Shown here piece by piece: positions 36,050 to 45,173 of a DNA stretch of 64,000 nt. The notes below the pieces were generated by a model, which worked only from the letters and a program-made list of their open reading frames with translations, ran no database searches and had not been told where the DNA came from. The position numbers and the translations under genes were made by a program. Numbering within the stretch: position 1 is the stretch's first letter; each line of letters starts with the position of its first letter. The stretch spans positions 62,001 to 126,000 of the forward strand of contig CAWJPY010000012.1 in assembly GCA_963844865.1 (NCBI GenBank), in the 5' to 3' direction. The stretch is from CAWJPY01 sp963844865. GTDB taxonomy: Bacteria; Acidobacteriota; Thermoanaerobaculia; Thermoanaerobaculales; Sulfomarinibacteraceae.

Positions 36050-37774
36050 TCACACCCTCCGTTCGCGGGGGAGAAGGACGGTGAACCGGGTGCCGTGACC
36101 GACCTCGCTGGCGACCCGGATGTCCCCTCCCAGCTTCTTCACGATACCGTAGGTAATGGACAGTCCGAGCCCCGTTCCCGAGCCCTCCTTGGTGGTGAAG
36201 AAGGGCTCGAAGATCCGCTCCAGGTGCTCCCTGGGAATCCCGATGCCGTCGTCGGCGATGGTCACGGCCACCACGTCGTCGTTCTCCGGCGCGATCTCGA
36301 TCGCGATGTCGCCGCCGTCGGTCACCGCCGCGAAGGCGTTGTTGAGAATGTTCAGGAAGACCTGTTGGAGCTGGCCGCGATCGCTGATGACGGTGGGCAC
36401 TCCCTCGGCGACCCGGAAGCTGACCGACAGGTTCCGGTACTCGGCCTCCTTCTCCAGAAAGCCCAGGACCTCCCGCAGCAGCCCTTCCAGATCGATGGTC
36501 TCGGTCTGGATGTCCATGTGGCGGGCGAAGCCGAGCAGGCGATGGGTGATGGTCTTGCAGCGTTGCACCGAGCGCAGGACCGACTCCACGGTGGCGAGCA
36601 GCCTGCCCTGGTTGGGCGTGTCGGGATTCGCCTCGACCAGGTCGCGCAGCAACCCGGCCTTCTCGTTGATGATGGCCAGGGGGTTGTTGATCTCGTGGGC
36701 GACGCCGGCGGCCAGGCGGCCGATGGAGGCCAGCTTGTTGGTGTACTCCACCTGGTGGAGGAGGGTCGCGCGCCGTTCGTCCGCCTGCCGCATGCGGCGC
36801 ACGAACTGCGCCGATCCCCACAGGATGACCCCGAGGATGAGGGCCGCACTCCCCACCACGAAGCCGATCAGCTCGCTGCGCAGCCTGAACCAGCGCCCCA
36901 TGGCCTGCGCGGCGGGCTTGACCTGAACCAGGACGAAGGGAGAGTTGGAGATGTACGCCGAGCTGACGAAGATGCGCTGGTCGGTGCCGTCCACGAGCTC
37001 CGCGACCTCGACGCTGGGCGAGTAGTGCGGGACCGGCAGCGGGATCGAGGTCAGGATCTCGCCGTAGCGGCGGGATGGCGACTGCAGCACGCCCTGGCGG
37101 TTGATGAGGAAGACATCGTCGGAGGACGGCAGCCCCGGCGTGAGGATCTGCTCGCTCAGCATCTCGCCGTCGATGGTGGCCCGGACGACGTAGAAGCCGC
37201 CATCCTCGCGATCGTGCTTGATGGCGATGGCGAAGTGGGGTGAGTTGCGGAACCCGAGGAAGACGTCCGAGGTGTAGGTGCCGCGCCGTTCCACCTCGGC
37301 AAACCAGTCCTGGTTGCTGTAGTTGCGGCCCTCCAAGGGGTAGGGCCCCGAGTAGCAGAGCTGCTCGCCGTCGTCGTCGATGAGGCCGAGGTCGACGAAG
37401 GCGCCCACCTCCAGGGAGCGGTTCATGTTGGAGATGACGCGGGTCAGGGCCGCCGAGCTGCAGAGCTCGCCGAAGCTGCGATCATAGACCAGGAAGGTGA
37501 GGGTGGATCGCCGCTCGGACAGGAAGAGCTCCAGGGAGCGCTTGGTGTTGAGGGTCAGGCGGGTCATGGGTCGGACGGCCTCGTCCTGGAGGGCGGAACG
37601 GTACAGGACGTAGGCCATGAAGGTGGTGACGGCGAGGGGCAGCAGGGAAACCGTCGCCGTGGCGAGCACGGCCGCCCAGCGCAGGCGCCGATAGGCGCGT
37701 GCCGGGATCCGCCCGTCCGGGCCCTGGGGGTCGGGGTTGAAGGCTCGAGACAGGATACCGCGGAGGGCCGGCAT
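36050..37774 (-). CDS. Membrane histidine kinase with Cache-type sensor
   Basis: A 574-residue histidine kinase. Membrane helices at about 34-58 and 300-325 flank a periplasmic domain of about 240 residues whose motifs (YSNQDWFAEV, FVSSAYI) fit a double Cache sensor for small molecules. The kinase core has H360 in GVAHEINNPL, N box NILNNAFAAV, DDGIGIP and GSGTGLGLS. The start ATG 37774 has GAGGGGCGG upstream and follows the kinase/receiver fusion by 8 bases. The open frame continues far upstream but is antisense-like there. It is probably the input of the five-gene relay. Confidence 0.93.
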   Translation of the reverse strand: MPALRGILSRAFNPDPQGPDGRIPARAYRRLRWAAVLATATVSLLPLAVTTFMAYVLYRSALQDEAVRPMTRLTLNTKRSLELFLSERRSTLTFLVYDRSFGELCSSAALTRVISNMNRSLEVGAFVDLGLIDDDGEQLCYSGPYPLEGRNYSNQDWFAEVERRGTYTSDVFLGFRNSPHFAIAIKHDREDGGFYVVRATIDGEMLSEQILTPGLPSSDDVFLINRQGVLQSPSRRYGEILTSIPLPVPHYSPSVEVAELVDGTDQRIFVSSAYISNSPFVLVQVKPAAQAMGRWFRLRSELIGFVVGSAALILGVILWGSAQFVRRMRQADERRATLLHQVEYTNKLASIGRLAAGVAHEINNPLAIINEKAGLLRDLVEANPDTPNQGRLLATVESVLRSVQRCKTITHRLLGFARHMDIQTETIDLEGLLREVLGFLEKEAEYRNLSVSFRVAEGVPTVISDRGQLQQVFLNILNNAFAAVTDGGDIAIEIAPENDDVVAVTIADDGIGIPREHLERIFEPFFTTKEGSGTGLGLSITYGIVKKLGGDIRVASEVGHGTRFTVLLPRERRV

Positions 37775-37782
37775 ACCGCCCC

Positions 37783-39009
37783 TCACTCCTCGCTGGTCTG
37801 CCGCCGGGACGCCTCCAGCTTGCGATAGGCCGCCTTCATGGTGTCGGTGAGCTCGTCGATGTCCACCGGCTTGCGCAGGTAGGCGAACGCGCCCAGCTCC
37901 TCGGCGAGCAGCTGCTCGGCGTCCGAGCCGTGACCGGTGAGGATGATGACCTCGGTCCGGGGGTGCGAGCGCTTCACTCGGCGCAGCACCTCGATGCCGT
38001 CGATGCCTGGCATCTTGAGGTCGAGAACGATCACCTCCGGCTCGTCGCTGGCCACCATGGCGAGGGCCTGCTCGCCGTCGTAGGCGATCGTCGGCTGCAT
38101 CCGGCGGGTCTGGAGTCGCTCCGAGAGGGTGTGCACGAACTCCTTCTCGTCGTCCACCAGGAGCACCTTGGAGGGGACGTCCAGGTGGACGTCGAAGGAG
38201 ATGCCGGGCTCGCGGTACCTGGGCCCGGGGCGCGCCGTCACCGAGCGCACCCCCTCCACGCCGCGCGCGAGCTCCTCCAGCTCCCGCTGGTGGCGGTCCA
38301 TGAACATGGTGTGGTGCTTGATGAGGACCCTCACGTCGCCGTCGGCACAGGTCGTGTCCACGTCGTGCCCGGCTTCGGCGAGGGTGAGCCCCACCCTGGC
38401 CGCCGTCTGGAAGTCCTCCACCGCCCGACGCACGGGAGGGGTGAGGGCGACGGCCGGCGTCCGGGCGTGATCGACGATGGCGGACACGGCATCGTCGACC
38501 GAGGTCTCCTGCATGGCCAGGAAGATGTCGTACAGGGCCTTGTCCCACGGACCGCGCTCGAACAGGAGCCCGGTCCAGTCGGCGCGCTGCTCGTCGTCCC
38601 TGGCGACGCGCCGCTGGGCGTCACGCCGCGACACGCCCCGGGCCTGGGCCTGCTCCAGGCGGTAGTCGTGGGTGCCGCCCAGGCACACCTTGAGCACGTG
38701 GGTCAGTGAGGGTGGGACCAGGTGCCCAGCCCGACCCAGGTAGACCTGGTCGTTGTCCGCCACGGCCTCTGCCACGGCCACGCGCAGACCCGCGACGAGC
38801 TTGAACCGGTCGCGGCGCAGACCGTCGAGAAGGGAAGGGGAACCGTACAGCAGGCGCTCGAAACGCTCGGGGGAGACCCCGCAGTGTTCTGCGGCGCGCT
38901 CGAACAGGTCCTGGTCGGCGAGCTCGGCGGCCTCCAGGCGGTCCCGCACCCCCGCCGCGACCTCCGGTCCGTGACAGAAGACGCCGCTGTCGATGACCAC
39001 GACTGCCAT
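37783..39009 (-). CDS. Cytidylate kinase-like/BON-like/receiver fusion
   Basis: A 408-residue fusion. Residues 1-200 match the cytidylate kinase-like family (DQDLFERAAEHCGVSPERF, YLGRAGHLVPPSLTHVLKV, ALYDIFLAM), but the P-loop region reads DSGVFCHGPEVAAG and lacks GSGG. Residues about 215-270 look like a BON-type domain (GDVRVLIKHH...LARGVEGVRSV). Residues about 283-400 are a receiver with D330 in VLDLKMPG and Lys in LRKPVD. As first gene of the operon it is directly followed by the Cache kinase. Nucleotide sensing coupled to phosphorylation is a hypothesis; the kinase reaction itself is unlikely. Confidence 0.82.
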   Translation of the reverse strand: MAVVVIDSGVFCHGPEVAAGVRDRLEAAELADQDLFERAAEHCGVSPERFERLLYGSPSLLDGLRRDRFKLVAGLRVAVAEAVADNDQVYLGRAGHLVPPSLTHVLKVCLGGTHDYRLEQAQARGVSRRDAQRRVARDDEQRADWTGLLFERGPWDKALYDIFLAMQETSVDDAVSAIVDHARTPAVALTPPVRRAVEDFQTAARVGLTLAEAGHDVDTTCADGDVRVLIKHHTMFMDRHQRELEELARGVEGVRSVTARPGPRYREPGISFDVHLDVPSKVLLVDDEKEFVHTLSERLQTRRMQPTIAYDGEQALAMVASDEPEVIVLDLKMPGIDGIEVLRRVKRSHPRTEVIILTGHGSDAEQLLAEELGAFAYLRKPVDIDELTDTMKAAYRKLEASRRQTSEE

Positions 39010-39293
39010 CGGCTCACCATCCTCTGCCGGCCCTCGTCAATGGCCGGCCCTCTCCCTCCGCACCGGCTGCAGGTGGCGGCTCGCCTGTGGGACGAGCATG
39101 CCCGGACTCGCGTTCGCCCGAGTGTACCATTGCTCCATCCGCCTCCCTCGGGGAGGCTCCACACGTGCGTGAGGGGCTCTCGGGTGTGCGGACCTGGAAG
39201 GGTCCGTCGGTGGGGGGCCACGTCGGGGACCGACGACCCCCATCGGTAACCTCGTGACCCTCTCGGGCATAGTGTGAGTCGGAGGAACGCGGA

Positions 39294-40004
39294 ATGAGAG
39301 CGACATGGGGAGTGCTGCTAGTGCTGGCGGTTGCCGCTGCCGCCTTCGGTGCCTATCGCGCCTTCAACGGGCCGGCGGATCCGGCTCCTGCGGAGGACGC
39401 CAGGGGAGCGCAGAGCATGGCCGAGCACGGAGACAGGACCATGGGAGGGCCCGACGGCCCCGCCGTGACAGCGGATGCCGGTCGGTCGACCGAGGGGCGC
39501 GACGCCACCGGCGGACGCCGCGAGACTGCGACCCTGGCGGCGGGCTGCTTCTGGGGCGTCGAGCACCTGATGCGTCAGCTCCCCGGCGTGATCTCCACCC
39601 GCGTCGGCTACACGGGCGGGACGGTGGCGAACCCCACCTACGAGCGGGTGTGCCGGGGCGACACCGGGCACGCCGAGGCGGTGGAGGTCGTGTTCGACCC
39701 GGACCGGGTGAGCTACGAGGAGGTCCTGCGCTACTTCTTCCGCCTCCACGACCCCACGACCCCGAACCGCCAGCACAACGACATCGGCGCCCAGTACCGG
39801 TCGGCCATCTTCACCCACTCGGAGGAGCAGCGCCGCATCGCGGAGGAGGTGAAGGCGGAGCTGGATGCATCCGGAGTCTTCGAGCGGCCGGTGGTGACCC
39901 AGATCGTGCCCGCGGGCGAGTTCTGGGAGGCGGAGCCGTACCACCAGGACTACCTCGTCAAGCACCCCAACGGCTATAACTGCCACATCCTCCGGCCCGA
40001 GTAG
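39294..40004 (+). CDS. msrA: Peptide methionine-S-sulfoxide reductase, exported
   Basis: A 236-residue MsrA with an N-terminal membrane anchor or signal sequence (hydrophobic 5-20) and a polar linker to about residue 75. The catalytic Cys is C85 in GCFWG; GYTGG, GHAEAV and the C-terminal QDYL..HP.GY.CH complete the family signature. Near-terminal C in NCH can act as resolving Cys. It repairs oxidised methionine in envelope proteins. GGAGGAA lies before the ATG. Divergent from the phosphorelay operon across 284 bases with no clear promoter. Confidence 0.93.
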   Translation: MRATWGVLLVLAVAAAAFGAYRAFNGPADPAPAEDARGAQSMAEHGDRTMGGPDGPAVTADAGRSTEGRDATGGRRETATLAAGCFWGVEHLMRQLPGVISTRVGYTGGTVANPTYERVCRGDTGHAEAVEVVFDPDRVSYEEVLRYFFRLHDPTTPNRQHNDIGAQYRSAIFTHSEEQRRIAEEVKAELDASGVFERPVVTQIVPAGEFWEAEPYHQDYLVKHPNGYNCHILRPE

Positions 40005-40108
40005 TCAGCGACGACGAACCGCGTCTGCGACCGGGGCAGCGGACAGCTTCAGTGAACAGCGAACCGCGTCAGCGGCGGTGACCGGCGTCGACGCTCGGCG
40101 AGCGGTGG

Positions 40109-40549
40109 TCAGCGTCCTCGCCGGCGCGCCAGCAGCGGGTCGACGGCCCAGGGCCCGGACCCCACCAGGAGCAGGAAGAGCGAGCAGAGCAGCATGGCGA
40201 GGTCGGTGCGGGCCTGGTGGGCGGCGACCCACAGGCCCCGGTGGGCGAGGATCGGCGCCTTCGTGGTGGCGATGGCCACCACCATGATGGTGAGCAGGGG
40301 CAGCGTGGCCAGGCGGGTGAAGGCGCCGAGGAGCACCAGGCAACCGCAGACGATCTCGAACGATCCCACAAGGGGCGCCAGAATCTCGGGGGAGGGCAGC
40401 CCGATCTCGAGGAAGCGCCCGACCCCGAGGGCACCGGGGAACAGGAACTTCTGGAGGCCCTCCGAGAGAAAGACGGCGCCCACCAGGAGCCGGATGAGGA
40501 TGGTCGGGGTGGGAGCGTCGGAGACGGTCAGCCGGCGCAGGAGCCTCAT
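40109..40549 (-). CDS. DoxX-family membrane protein
   Basis: A 146-residue protein with four membrane helices and the DoxX pattern (LIRLLVGAVFLSEGLQKFLFP near the N-terminus, then G..E..G..L..G). DoxX proteins are linked to thiosulfate:quinone oxidoreductase subunits or to redox homeostasis; which applies is not visible. It is convergent with msrA. Confidence 0.8.
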   Translation of the reverse strand: MRLLRRLTVSDAPTPTILIRLLVGAVFLSEGLQKFLFPGALGVGRFLEIGLPSPEILAPLVGSFEIVCGCLVLLGAFTRLATLPLLTIMVVAIATTKAPILAHRGLWVAAHQARTDLAMLLCSLFLLLVGSGPWAVDPLLARRRGR

Positions 40550-40767
40550 GGCGACACCCTCCGGTGACGGCCGCCACCTGCGCGGAGCGGGTCGGTCCCA
40601 CTCCGTGTGCTTCGAGATCCGGAGCGCATTTCACACACCTCCGCGTCCCTTCCGCCCCGGCGACCACGGGCTGTTCTCGATGGCCGTGTGGACCTGATTG
40701 AGGAGTCTAGCACCACGCCGACCGGTGGCGACCGGCCCTCGATCCCGGTGGTTCCCGCTCCCTGGAG

Positions 40768-40791
40768 CGCCGGAATAGAGCACTTCCGGCG
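40768..40791. promoter_or_regulatory. Inverted repeat upstream of the TPP enzyme
   Basis: Perfect 8-bp arms CGCCGGAA and TTCCGGCG flank an 8-base spacer, 75 bases before ATG 40867. It could be an operator or an mRNA hairpin. The remaining part of the gene-free stretch 40550-40866 holds a TTGACC at 40796 without a matching -10, and nothing else I can support. Confidence 0.35.
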
Positions 40792-40866
40792 GGGTTTGAC
40801 CGTGACGCAGGGACGCCGTCGCGAGTCGACCTGGCGTTGAAGTGCGACCGGGAAAGGAAGCGGATC

Positions 40867-42504
40867 ATGGGGAAAATTCACGGTGGGCGGGTGGTGGCGA
40901 AGGCCTTGCACAACGAAGGTGTCTCCCACATCTTCACCCTCTGCGGAGGGCACGTCCAGAACATCTACGACGGGTGCCTGGACGAGGGGATCAGGGTGGT
41001 GGACGTACGCCACGAGCAGACCGCGGCCCACGCCGCCGACGGCTGGGCGAGGATCACCGGCCAACCGGGGGTGGCCGTGGTGACGGCGGGCCCCGGAGTG
41101 ACCGACGCGGTGACCGGGGTGGCCACCGCCCAACGCGGCCAGGTGCCCATGGTGGTGATCGGCGGTCAGGCCCCCCGGTCCAACCAGGACATGGGCGGTC
41201 TGCAGGACATGAACGGGGTGGAGCTGATGCGGGCCGTCACCAAGTGGAGCGTCAGCGTGCCCGAGAGCGAGCGCCTCGGCGAGTACGTGCAGAGCGCCTT
41301 CCGGATCGCCGCCAGCGGGGTGCCGGGGCCGGTGTTCCTGGAGATGCCCTTCGACCTGCTCCTGGACAGCATCGACGAGGACGAGGCGGTGCTCTACCCC
41401 TCCTATCGGACCCGATCCCAGCCCGAGCCGGACCGCGAGGCCGTGGAGCGGGCGGCGGCCCTTATCCGCGCGGCCTCGAAGCCCATGCTGATCGTGGGCA
41501 GCCAGTGGTGGTGGTCGAAGAGACGCGCGGGGTTGGAACGGTTCCTCAAGGCCGCTCCCATGCCCGCCTATCTCAACGGCATGGCCCGTGGCGCTCTCGT
41601 CCCCGATCACCCGCTGCTCTTCGTGCAGAACCGCAGCCGATCTCTCGGGAAGTCGGATCTCGTGATCGTCTTCGGGACGCCTCTCGACTTCCGCCTCGGC
41701 TATGGCCGCCCGCCGAAGCTCAACCCCGAGGGGCGGGTGATCCAGGTGGATCTGGACGGCGGCGAGATCGGACGGAACCGGAGCATCGACGTGGGTATCG
41801 TCGGGGACACGGGCCTCACCCTGGAACGCCTCGCCGACGCGCTCGGCGACGGCTGCGAGTGGGCCGACTGGTTGGGGGAGGTCCGCGCCTCGGAGACCGA
41901 GATGTGGGCAGACATCGAGCGCCAGGCCGGCCAGGAGGGGGCGCCGGTGAACGCCCTCTTCGCCTGCAAGACGCTGGCGGACATGTTGGACGAGGAGGCG
42001 GTGGTCATCGGCGACGGCGGCGACATCGTGGGCACTGCCGCCAAGATCATCCGCTGCCATCCGCGGGGTCGGTGGATGGACCCCGGCCCCCTGGGGACCC
42101 TGGGGGTGGGGCCGGGCTACGCCATGGCGGCCAAGCTCGCCCGCCCCGACGCCAACGTGGTTATCGTGTACGGGGACGGGGCCTTCGGCCTCAACGGTTT
42201 CGAGTTCGACTCCATGGTGCGGCAGGGCATCAAGGTCACGGGCGTCATCGGCAACGACGCCGCCTGGTCCCAGATCCGCCGCGCCCAGGTGGCCTTCTTC
42301 GGGGAGGACCGGGCGGTGGCCACCCGTCTCGACTGCTCGCGCTACGAGAAGATGATGGAGCCCCTGGGCGTCCACGGGGAGTACGTGGAGCACTCCTCCC
42401 AGCTCGCGAGCGCCCTGGAACGGGCCTTCGCCTCGCCCAGGCCGGCCATCGTGAATGTCATGCTCGCCCTCAGCGAGTTCCGCAAGGACGCCATCAGCGT
42501 CTAG
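40867..42504 (+). CDS. TPP-dependent enzyme of the acetolactate synthase/2-hydroxyacyl-CoA lyase group
   Basis: A 545-residue TPP enzyme in the usual three-domain order. The catalytic Glu is in VRHEQTAAHAADG (about residue 50); the TPP-binding motif starts at GDGAFGLNGFEFD and ends at GNDAAW (about 436-465). The PLGTLGVGPGYAMAAKL segment resembles oxalyl-CoA decarboxylase and 2-hydroxyacyl-CoA lyase more than IlvB, and no regulatory small subunit gene lies nearby. The reaction is left open. AAAGGAAG precedes the ATG. Confidence 0.85.
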   Translation: MGKIHGGRVVAKALHNEGVSHIFTLCGGHVQNIYDGCLDEGIRVVDVRHEQTAAHAADGWARITGQPGVAVVTAGPGVTDAVTGVATAQRGQVPMVVIGGQAPRSNQDMGGLQDMNGVELMRAVTKWSVSVPESERLGEYVQSAFRIAASGVPGPVFLEMPFDLLLDSIDEDEAVLYPSYRTRSQPEPDREAVERAAALIRAASKPMLIVGSQWWWSKRRAGLERFLKAAPMPAYLNGMARGALVPDHPLLFVQNRSRSLGKSDLVIVFGTPLDFRLGYGRPPKLNPEGRVIQVDLDGGEIGRNRSIDVGIVGDTGLTLERLADALGDGCEWADWLGEVRASETEMWADIERQAGQEGAPVNALFACKTLADMLDEEAVVIGDGGDIVGTAAKIIRCHPRGRWMDPGPLGTLGVGPGYAMAAKLARPDANVVIVYGDGAFGLNGFEFDSMVRQGIKVTGVIGNDAAWSQIRRAQVAFFGEDRAVATRLDCSRYEKMMEPLGVHGEYVEHSSQLASALERAFASPRPAIVNVMLALSEFRKDAISV

Positions 42505-42656
42505 CCAACTCTCAGCAACAGCGGCAGCGACCGCGGCAGTGAACAGGATCCGCGTCAGCGGTCGGCGGCGGCGATCAGCGGGCGGCAAACAGCGATCCGC
42601 GCGCCCGGGACGTCTCAGGGCGTGGCGATCGCGGGTATCGAAGTCACGCGTCTCGC

Positions 42657-42776
42657 GACGCGCCGATTCTTTCGAAGCCTTCCCCGAGGTTGCCACCGCT
42701 GACACTGTTTCCGGTCCCCACGCGAGGCATGGCCGGCACGCGTCGCTCCGGAAAAGTGTCACCAGTGGCACGCCCG
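42657..42776. repeat. Intergenic inverted-repeat element, family B, copy 1
   Basis: This element shares a 14-base opening (GACGCGCCGATTCT) and the inner pair GCCACCGCTGAC...GTCACCAGTGGC with the copy at 61659-61750. In this copy the arms extend through about 24 bases each (TGACACTGTTTCCGG against CCGGAAAAGTGTCA) with few mismatches. It has no coding capacity and fills the gap 42505-42851 between convergent genes; the preceding 100 bases are low-complexity GCGGCAGCG-type sequence. Confidence 0.65.
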
Positions 42777-42851
42777 CGGCACGCGCAGTTCTATCGAGGG
42801 CTGCCGATCCGGCTTGCTGCCGCCGATCGCAGAGGTCCTGCGGGCGATCCT

Positions 42852-43202
42852 TTAGTAGACCAGGGTCTTGTCGGCCTCGAGGGCCACCTCGGCCGCCTCG
42901 CCGAGGTTGACCACGAGCACCCCGTCCATGAGGTCGGCGGCGGTCAGCCCCCGCGCCTCCAGGCAGGTGCGGCAGGCCATAACCGTACCCTTGCGCAGGA
43001 TCGGCTTGAGCATGCGCTCCACGTTGTAGTAGCCGTCGGGCGTCTGCTGCCCGGTCTTGGCGCAGAGCACGGCGTCGTTGGCCAGATAGAGGGTGAGGTC
43101 GAGGTCCTCTTCGAGCTTGATCATGGCGTCCGCCATCCTCAGTCCTTGGAAGGTGCGTTCGTGGCCGTAGGGCGCGTCGTTGAGTATGACCAGGACCTGC
43201 AT
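42852..43202 (-). CDS. DsrE/DsrF-like small protein
   Basis: A 116-residue soluble protein starting MQVLVILNDAPYGHE, with fold-typical NDAPYG and a conserved Cys pair in ACRTCLEARG (about 73-76). DsrE-like proteins carry or relay sulfane sulfur through such cysteines. GGAGG precedes the ATG at 43202. It lies 49 bases from the end of the sorbosone dehydrogenase gene, same strand. Confidence 0.85.
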   Translation of the reverse strand: MQVLVILNDAPYGHERTFQGLRMADAMIKLEEDLDLTLYLANDAVLCAKTGQQTPDGYYNVERMLKPILRKGTVMACRTCLEARGLTAADLMDGVLVVNLGEAAEVALEADKTLVY

Positions 43203-43251
43203 GGTGCCCGCCTCCGTGGGGGAAGCGTACACCAACCGGGAGCGGTGCGGG

Positions 43252-44371
43252 TCAGGGGGCGCGGTACGTCACGCGGTAGATGGCGCCGGCGTGATCGTCG
43301 GAGATCAGCAAGGAGCCGTCGCCGAGCACCTGCACGTCCACCGGCCGTCCCCAGGCCCGCTGTCCCTGGAGCCACCCCGTGATGAAGGGCTCCTTGCCGG
43401 TCGCCCTGTCTCCAGCGACGTGGATCAGCATCACCCGGTAACCGATCTTCTCCGAGCGGTTCCAGGAGCCGTGCTCGGCGATGAGGATCTGGCCTCGGTA
43501 GGAGTGCGGGAACATGCCGCCCTCGTAGAAGCGCATGCCGAGGGCCGCTACGTGGGGCCCGAGCTCGAGGGCGGGAGGCGTGAACTGGCTGCAGTCCGTG
43601 TCGTTCCCGTACTCGGGATCGGGCACGTCGTCGCCGTAGCAGGAGGGGAAGCCGAAGTCCATGCCCGCCCGGGGCGCCCGGTCCAGCTCGTCCGGGGGCA
43701 GGTCGTCCCCCATCCAGTCGCGTCCGTTGTCGGTGAACCACAGCACCTTGCTGGCGGGGTTCCAGTCGAAGCCGACGCTGTTGCGCACCCCGCGGGCGAA
43801 GATCTCGAGATGGTGACCCGTCGGGGCGCATGCGGGTGATGGTGGCGAAGATGGGCTTGGGGGGGACGCAGACGTTGCAGGGGGCGCCCACCGGCACGTA
43901 GAGCATCCCGTCGGGGCCGAAGGCGATGAACTTCCAGCCGTGATGGGTGGCGCCTGGAAACGCATCGCTGACCACGATGGGTTCGGGCGGACTGTCGAGG
44001 CGCTTCGTGATGTCGTCGTAGCGCAGGATGCGGTTCACCTCGGCCACGTAGAGGGAGCCGGACCGGAAGGCGACCCCGTTGGGCATCTCCAACCCGCGGG
44101 CGATCCGCCACCGCGACTCCGCGACACCGTCGCCGTCCCCGTCGCGCAGTGCCCACACCTCACCGGCGCCGCGAGTGCCCACGAACACCGTGCCGTGATC
44201 ACCCACGGTCAGGGAGCGGGCATCGGCGACCCGTGCCCACACCGAGATGTCGAAGCCGGGCGGCAGCTTCAGAAGATGGACCGGCAGGTCGGCGGCGGCT
44301 GCGCCGCCCGATCCCGCCGCGGTGAGCAGGTGAGCCAGCACGAGGGGGAGGACCGATCGAGCGGGGGGCAT
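43252..44371 (-). pseudogene. PQQ-type sorbosone/glucose dehydrogenase, frame-interrupted
   Basis: A secreted beta-propeller oxidoreductase of the PQQ glucose/sorbosone dehydrogenase family. Signal peptide and blades run in one frame from ATG 44371 (MPNGVAFRSGSLYVAEVNRI, GPDGMLYVPVGAPCNVC), then similarity continues in another frame from about 43815 to 43252 (IFARGVRNSVGFDWNP, FTDNGRDWMGDD, AEHGSWNR). A single extra base near 43812-43820 explains the break. Both parts look well conserved, so a sequencing error is likelier than decay; if real, the gene is dead. Repaired length would be about 373 residues. Confidence 0.85.
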
Positions 44372-44454
44372 CGAGGGGTGCAACAGCCCCCCGACAAGGG
44401 CTCTTCCCGTGCCTCACCGCGGGCCCGGCGGCGACGCGCGCCGGGCACACACGA

Positions 44455-45132
44455 TCAGGGCGCCAGAGCCACGGCCAGACCGTCCGGGGTGGGAAGGCAG
44501 GCGCGGGTCGGGCAGCGCTCGGCGATCAGCCGGTGGAAGCGGCGCATCGCCGCGATCTCGTCGGCATCGGCACGCCCGTCCGGCGCCCGGCCCACCAGGT
44601 AGCCGAAGAGGAAGGCGTTGTCGGCCGCCAGCAGACCGCCGGGCCGGAGATTGGCCAGGGCCCACTCCGCGTAGGCGGGGTAGGAGGTCTTGTCGGCGTC
44701 GATGAAGACGGCGTCGAAAGGACCGTCCGGCTCCAGGCCCGGGAGCGTCTCCAGGGCCGGTCCCTCGACGAGGAGGACCCGGCCTGCGGTCTCCGGACCG
44801 CCCAGCACCCGGCGCGCCACCTCGGCATGGTGAGGATCGGCCTCGAGGGTCCACAGGTGGCCGTCGGTGGGGAGTGCGCGCAGCATCCACAGGGCGGAGT
44901 AGCCGGAGAGGGTGCCGATCTCCACCACCCGTCGCGCCCCCACCGCTGCGAGGAGCAGGGCCAGGATGGCGCCGTCGCCGGGACCGATCTGGATCGCCGG
45001 CAGACCCGCGCCCCGGATCGCCGCGACCGCGATCCTCATGGCCTCGTCCTCCGGGTGGTAGAGCTCGTCGATGAACTCCCGGATCTCGGGCTCCTCGTAG
45101 CTCGAGCCCTGGCGCGAGCTCGGATCTGCCAC
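44455..45132 (-). CDS. Class I SAM-dependent O-methyltransferase
   Basis: A 225-residue methyltransferase of the caffeoyl-CoA/catechol O-methyltransferase type. SAM motif I is VVEIGTLSGYSALWM (about 70-84), followed by LEADP and the metal-site FIDADKTSY, with a later ADNAF. GTG 45132 follows GGAGGTG with 6 bases spacing. It is divergent from the HPD gene. The acceptor is unknown. Confidence 0.9.
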   Translation of the reverse strand: MADPSSRQGSSYEEPEIREFIDELYHPEDEAMRIAVAAIRGAGLPAIQIGPGDGAILALLLAAVGARRVVEIGTLSGYSALWMLRALPTDGHLWTLEADPHHAEVARRVLGGPETAGRVLLVEGPALETLPGLEPDGPFDAVFIDADKTSYPAYAEWALANLRPGGLLAADNAFLFGYLVGRAPDGRADADEIAAMRRFHRLIAERCPTRACLPTPDGLAVALAP

Positions 45133-45173
45133 CGTGCACCTCCGTGGGTTGGGAACCTGCGGGGGCGGAGCGG

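Noticed and set aside
37775..38548. Upstream extension of the Cache kinase frame on the minus strand
   Set aside because: It overlaps the kinase-like/receiver fusion in another frame and is Arg/Gly-rich shadow sequence; the kinase begins with a good ribosome binding site at 37774.
40867..42504. Catabolic or biosynthetic acetolactate synthase (IlvB)
   Set aside because: The middle and C-terminal segments resemble oxalyl-CoA decarboxylase/2-hydroxyacyl-CoA lyase more, and there is no small subunit gene; only the broad group is reported.
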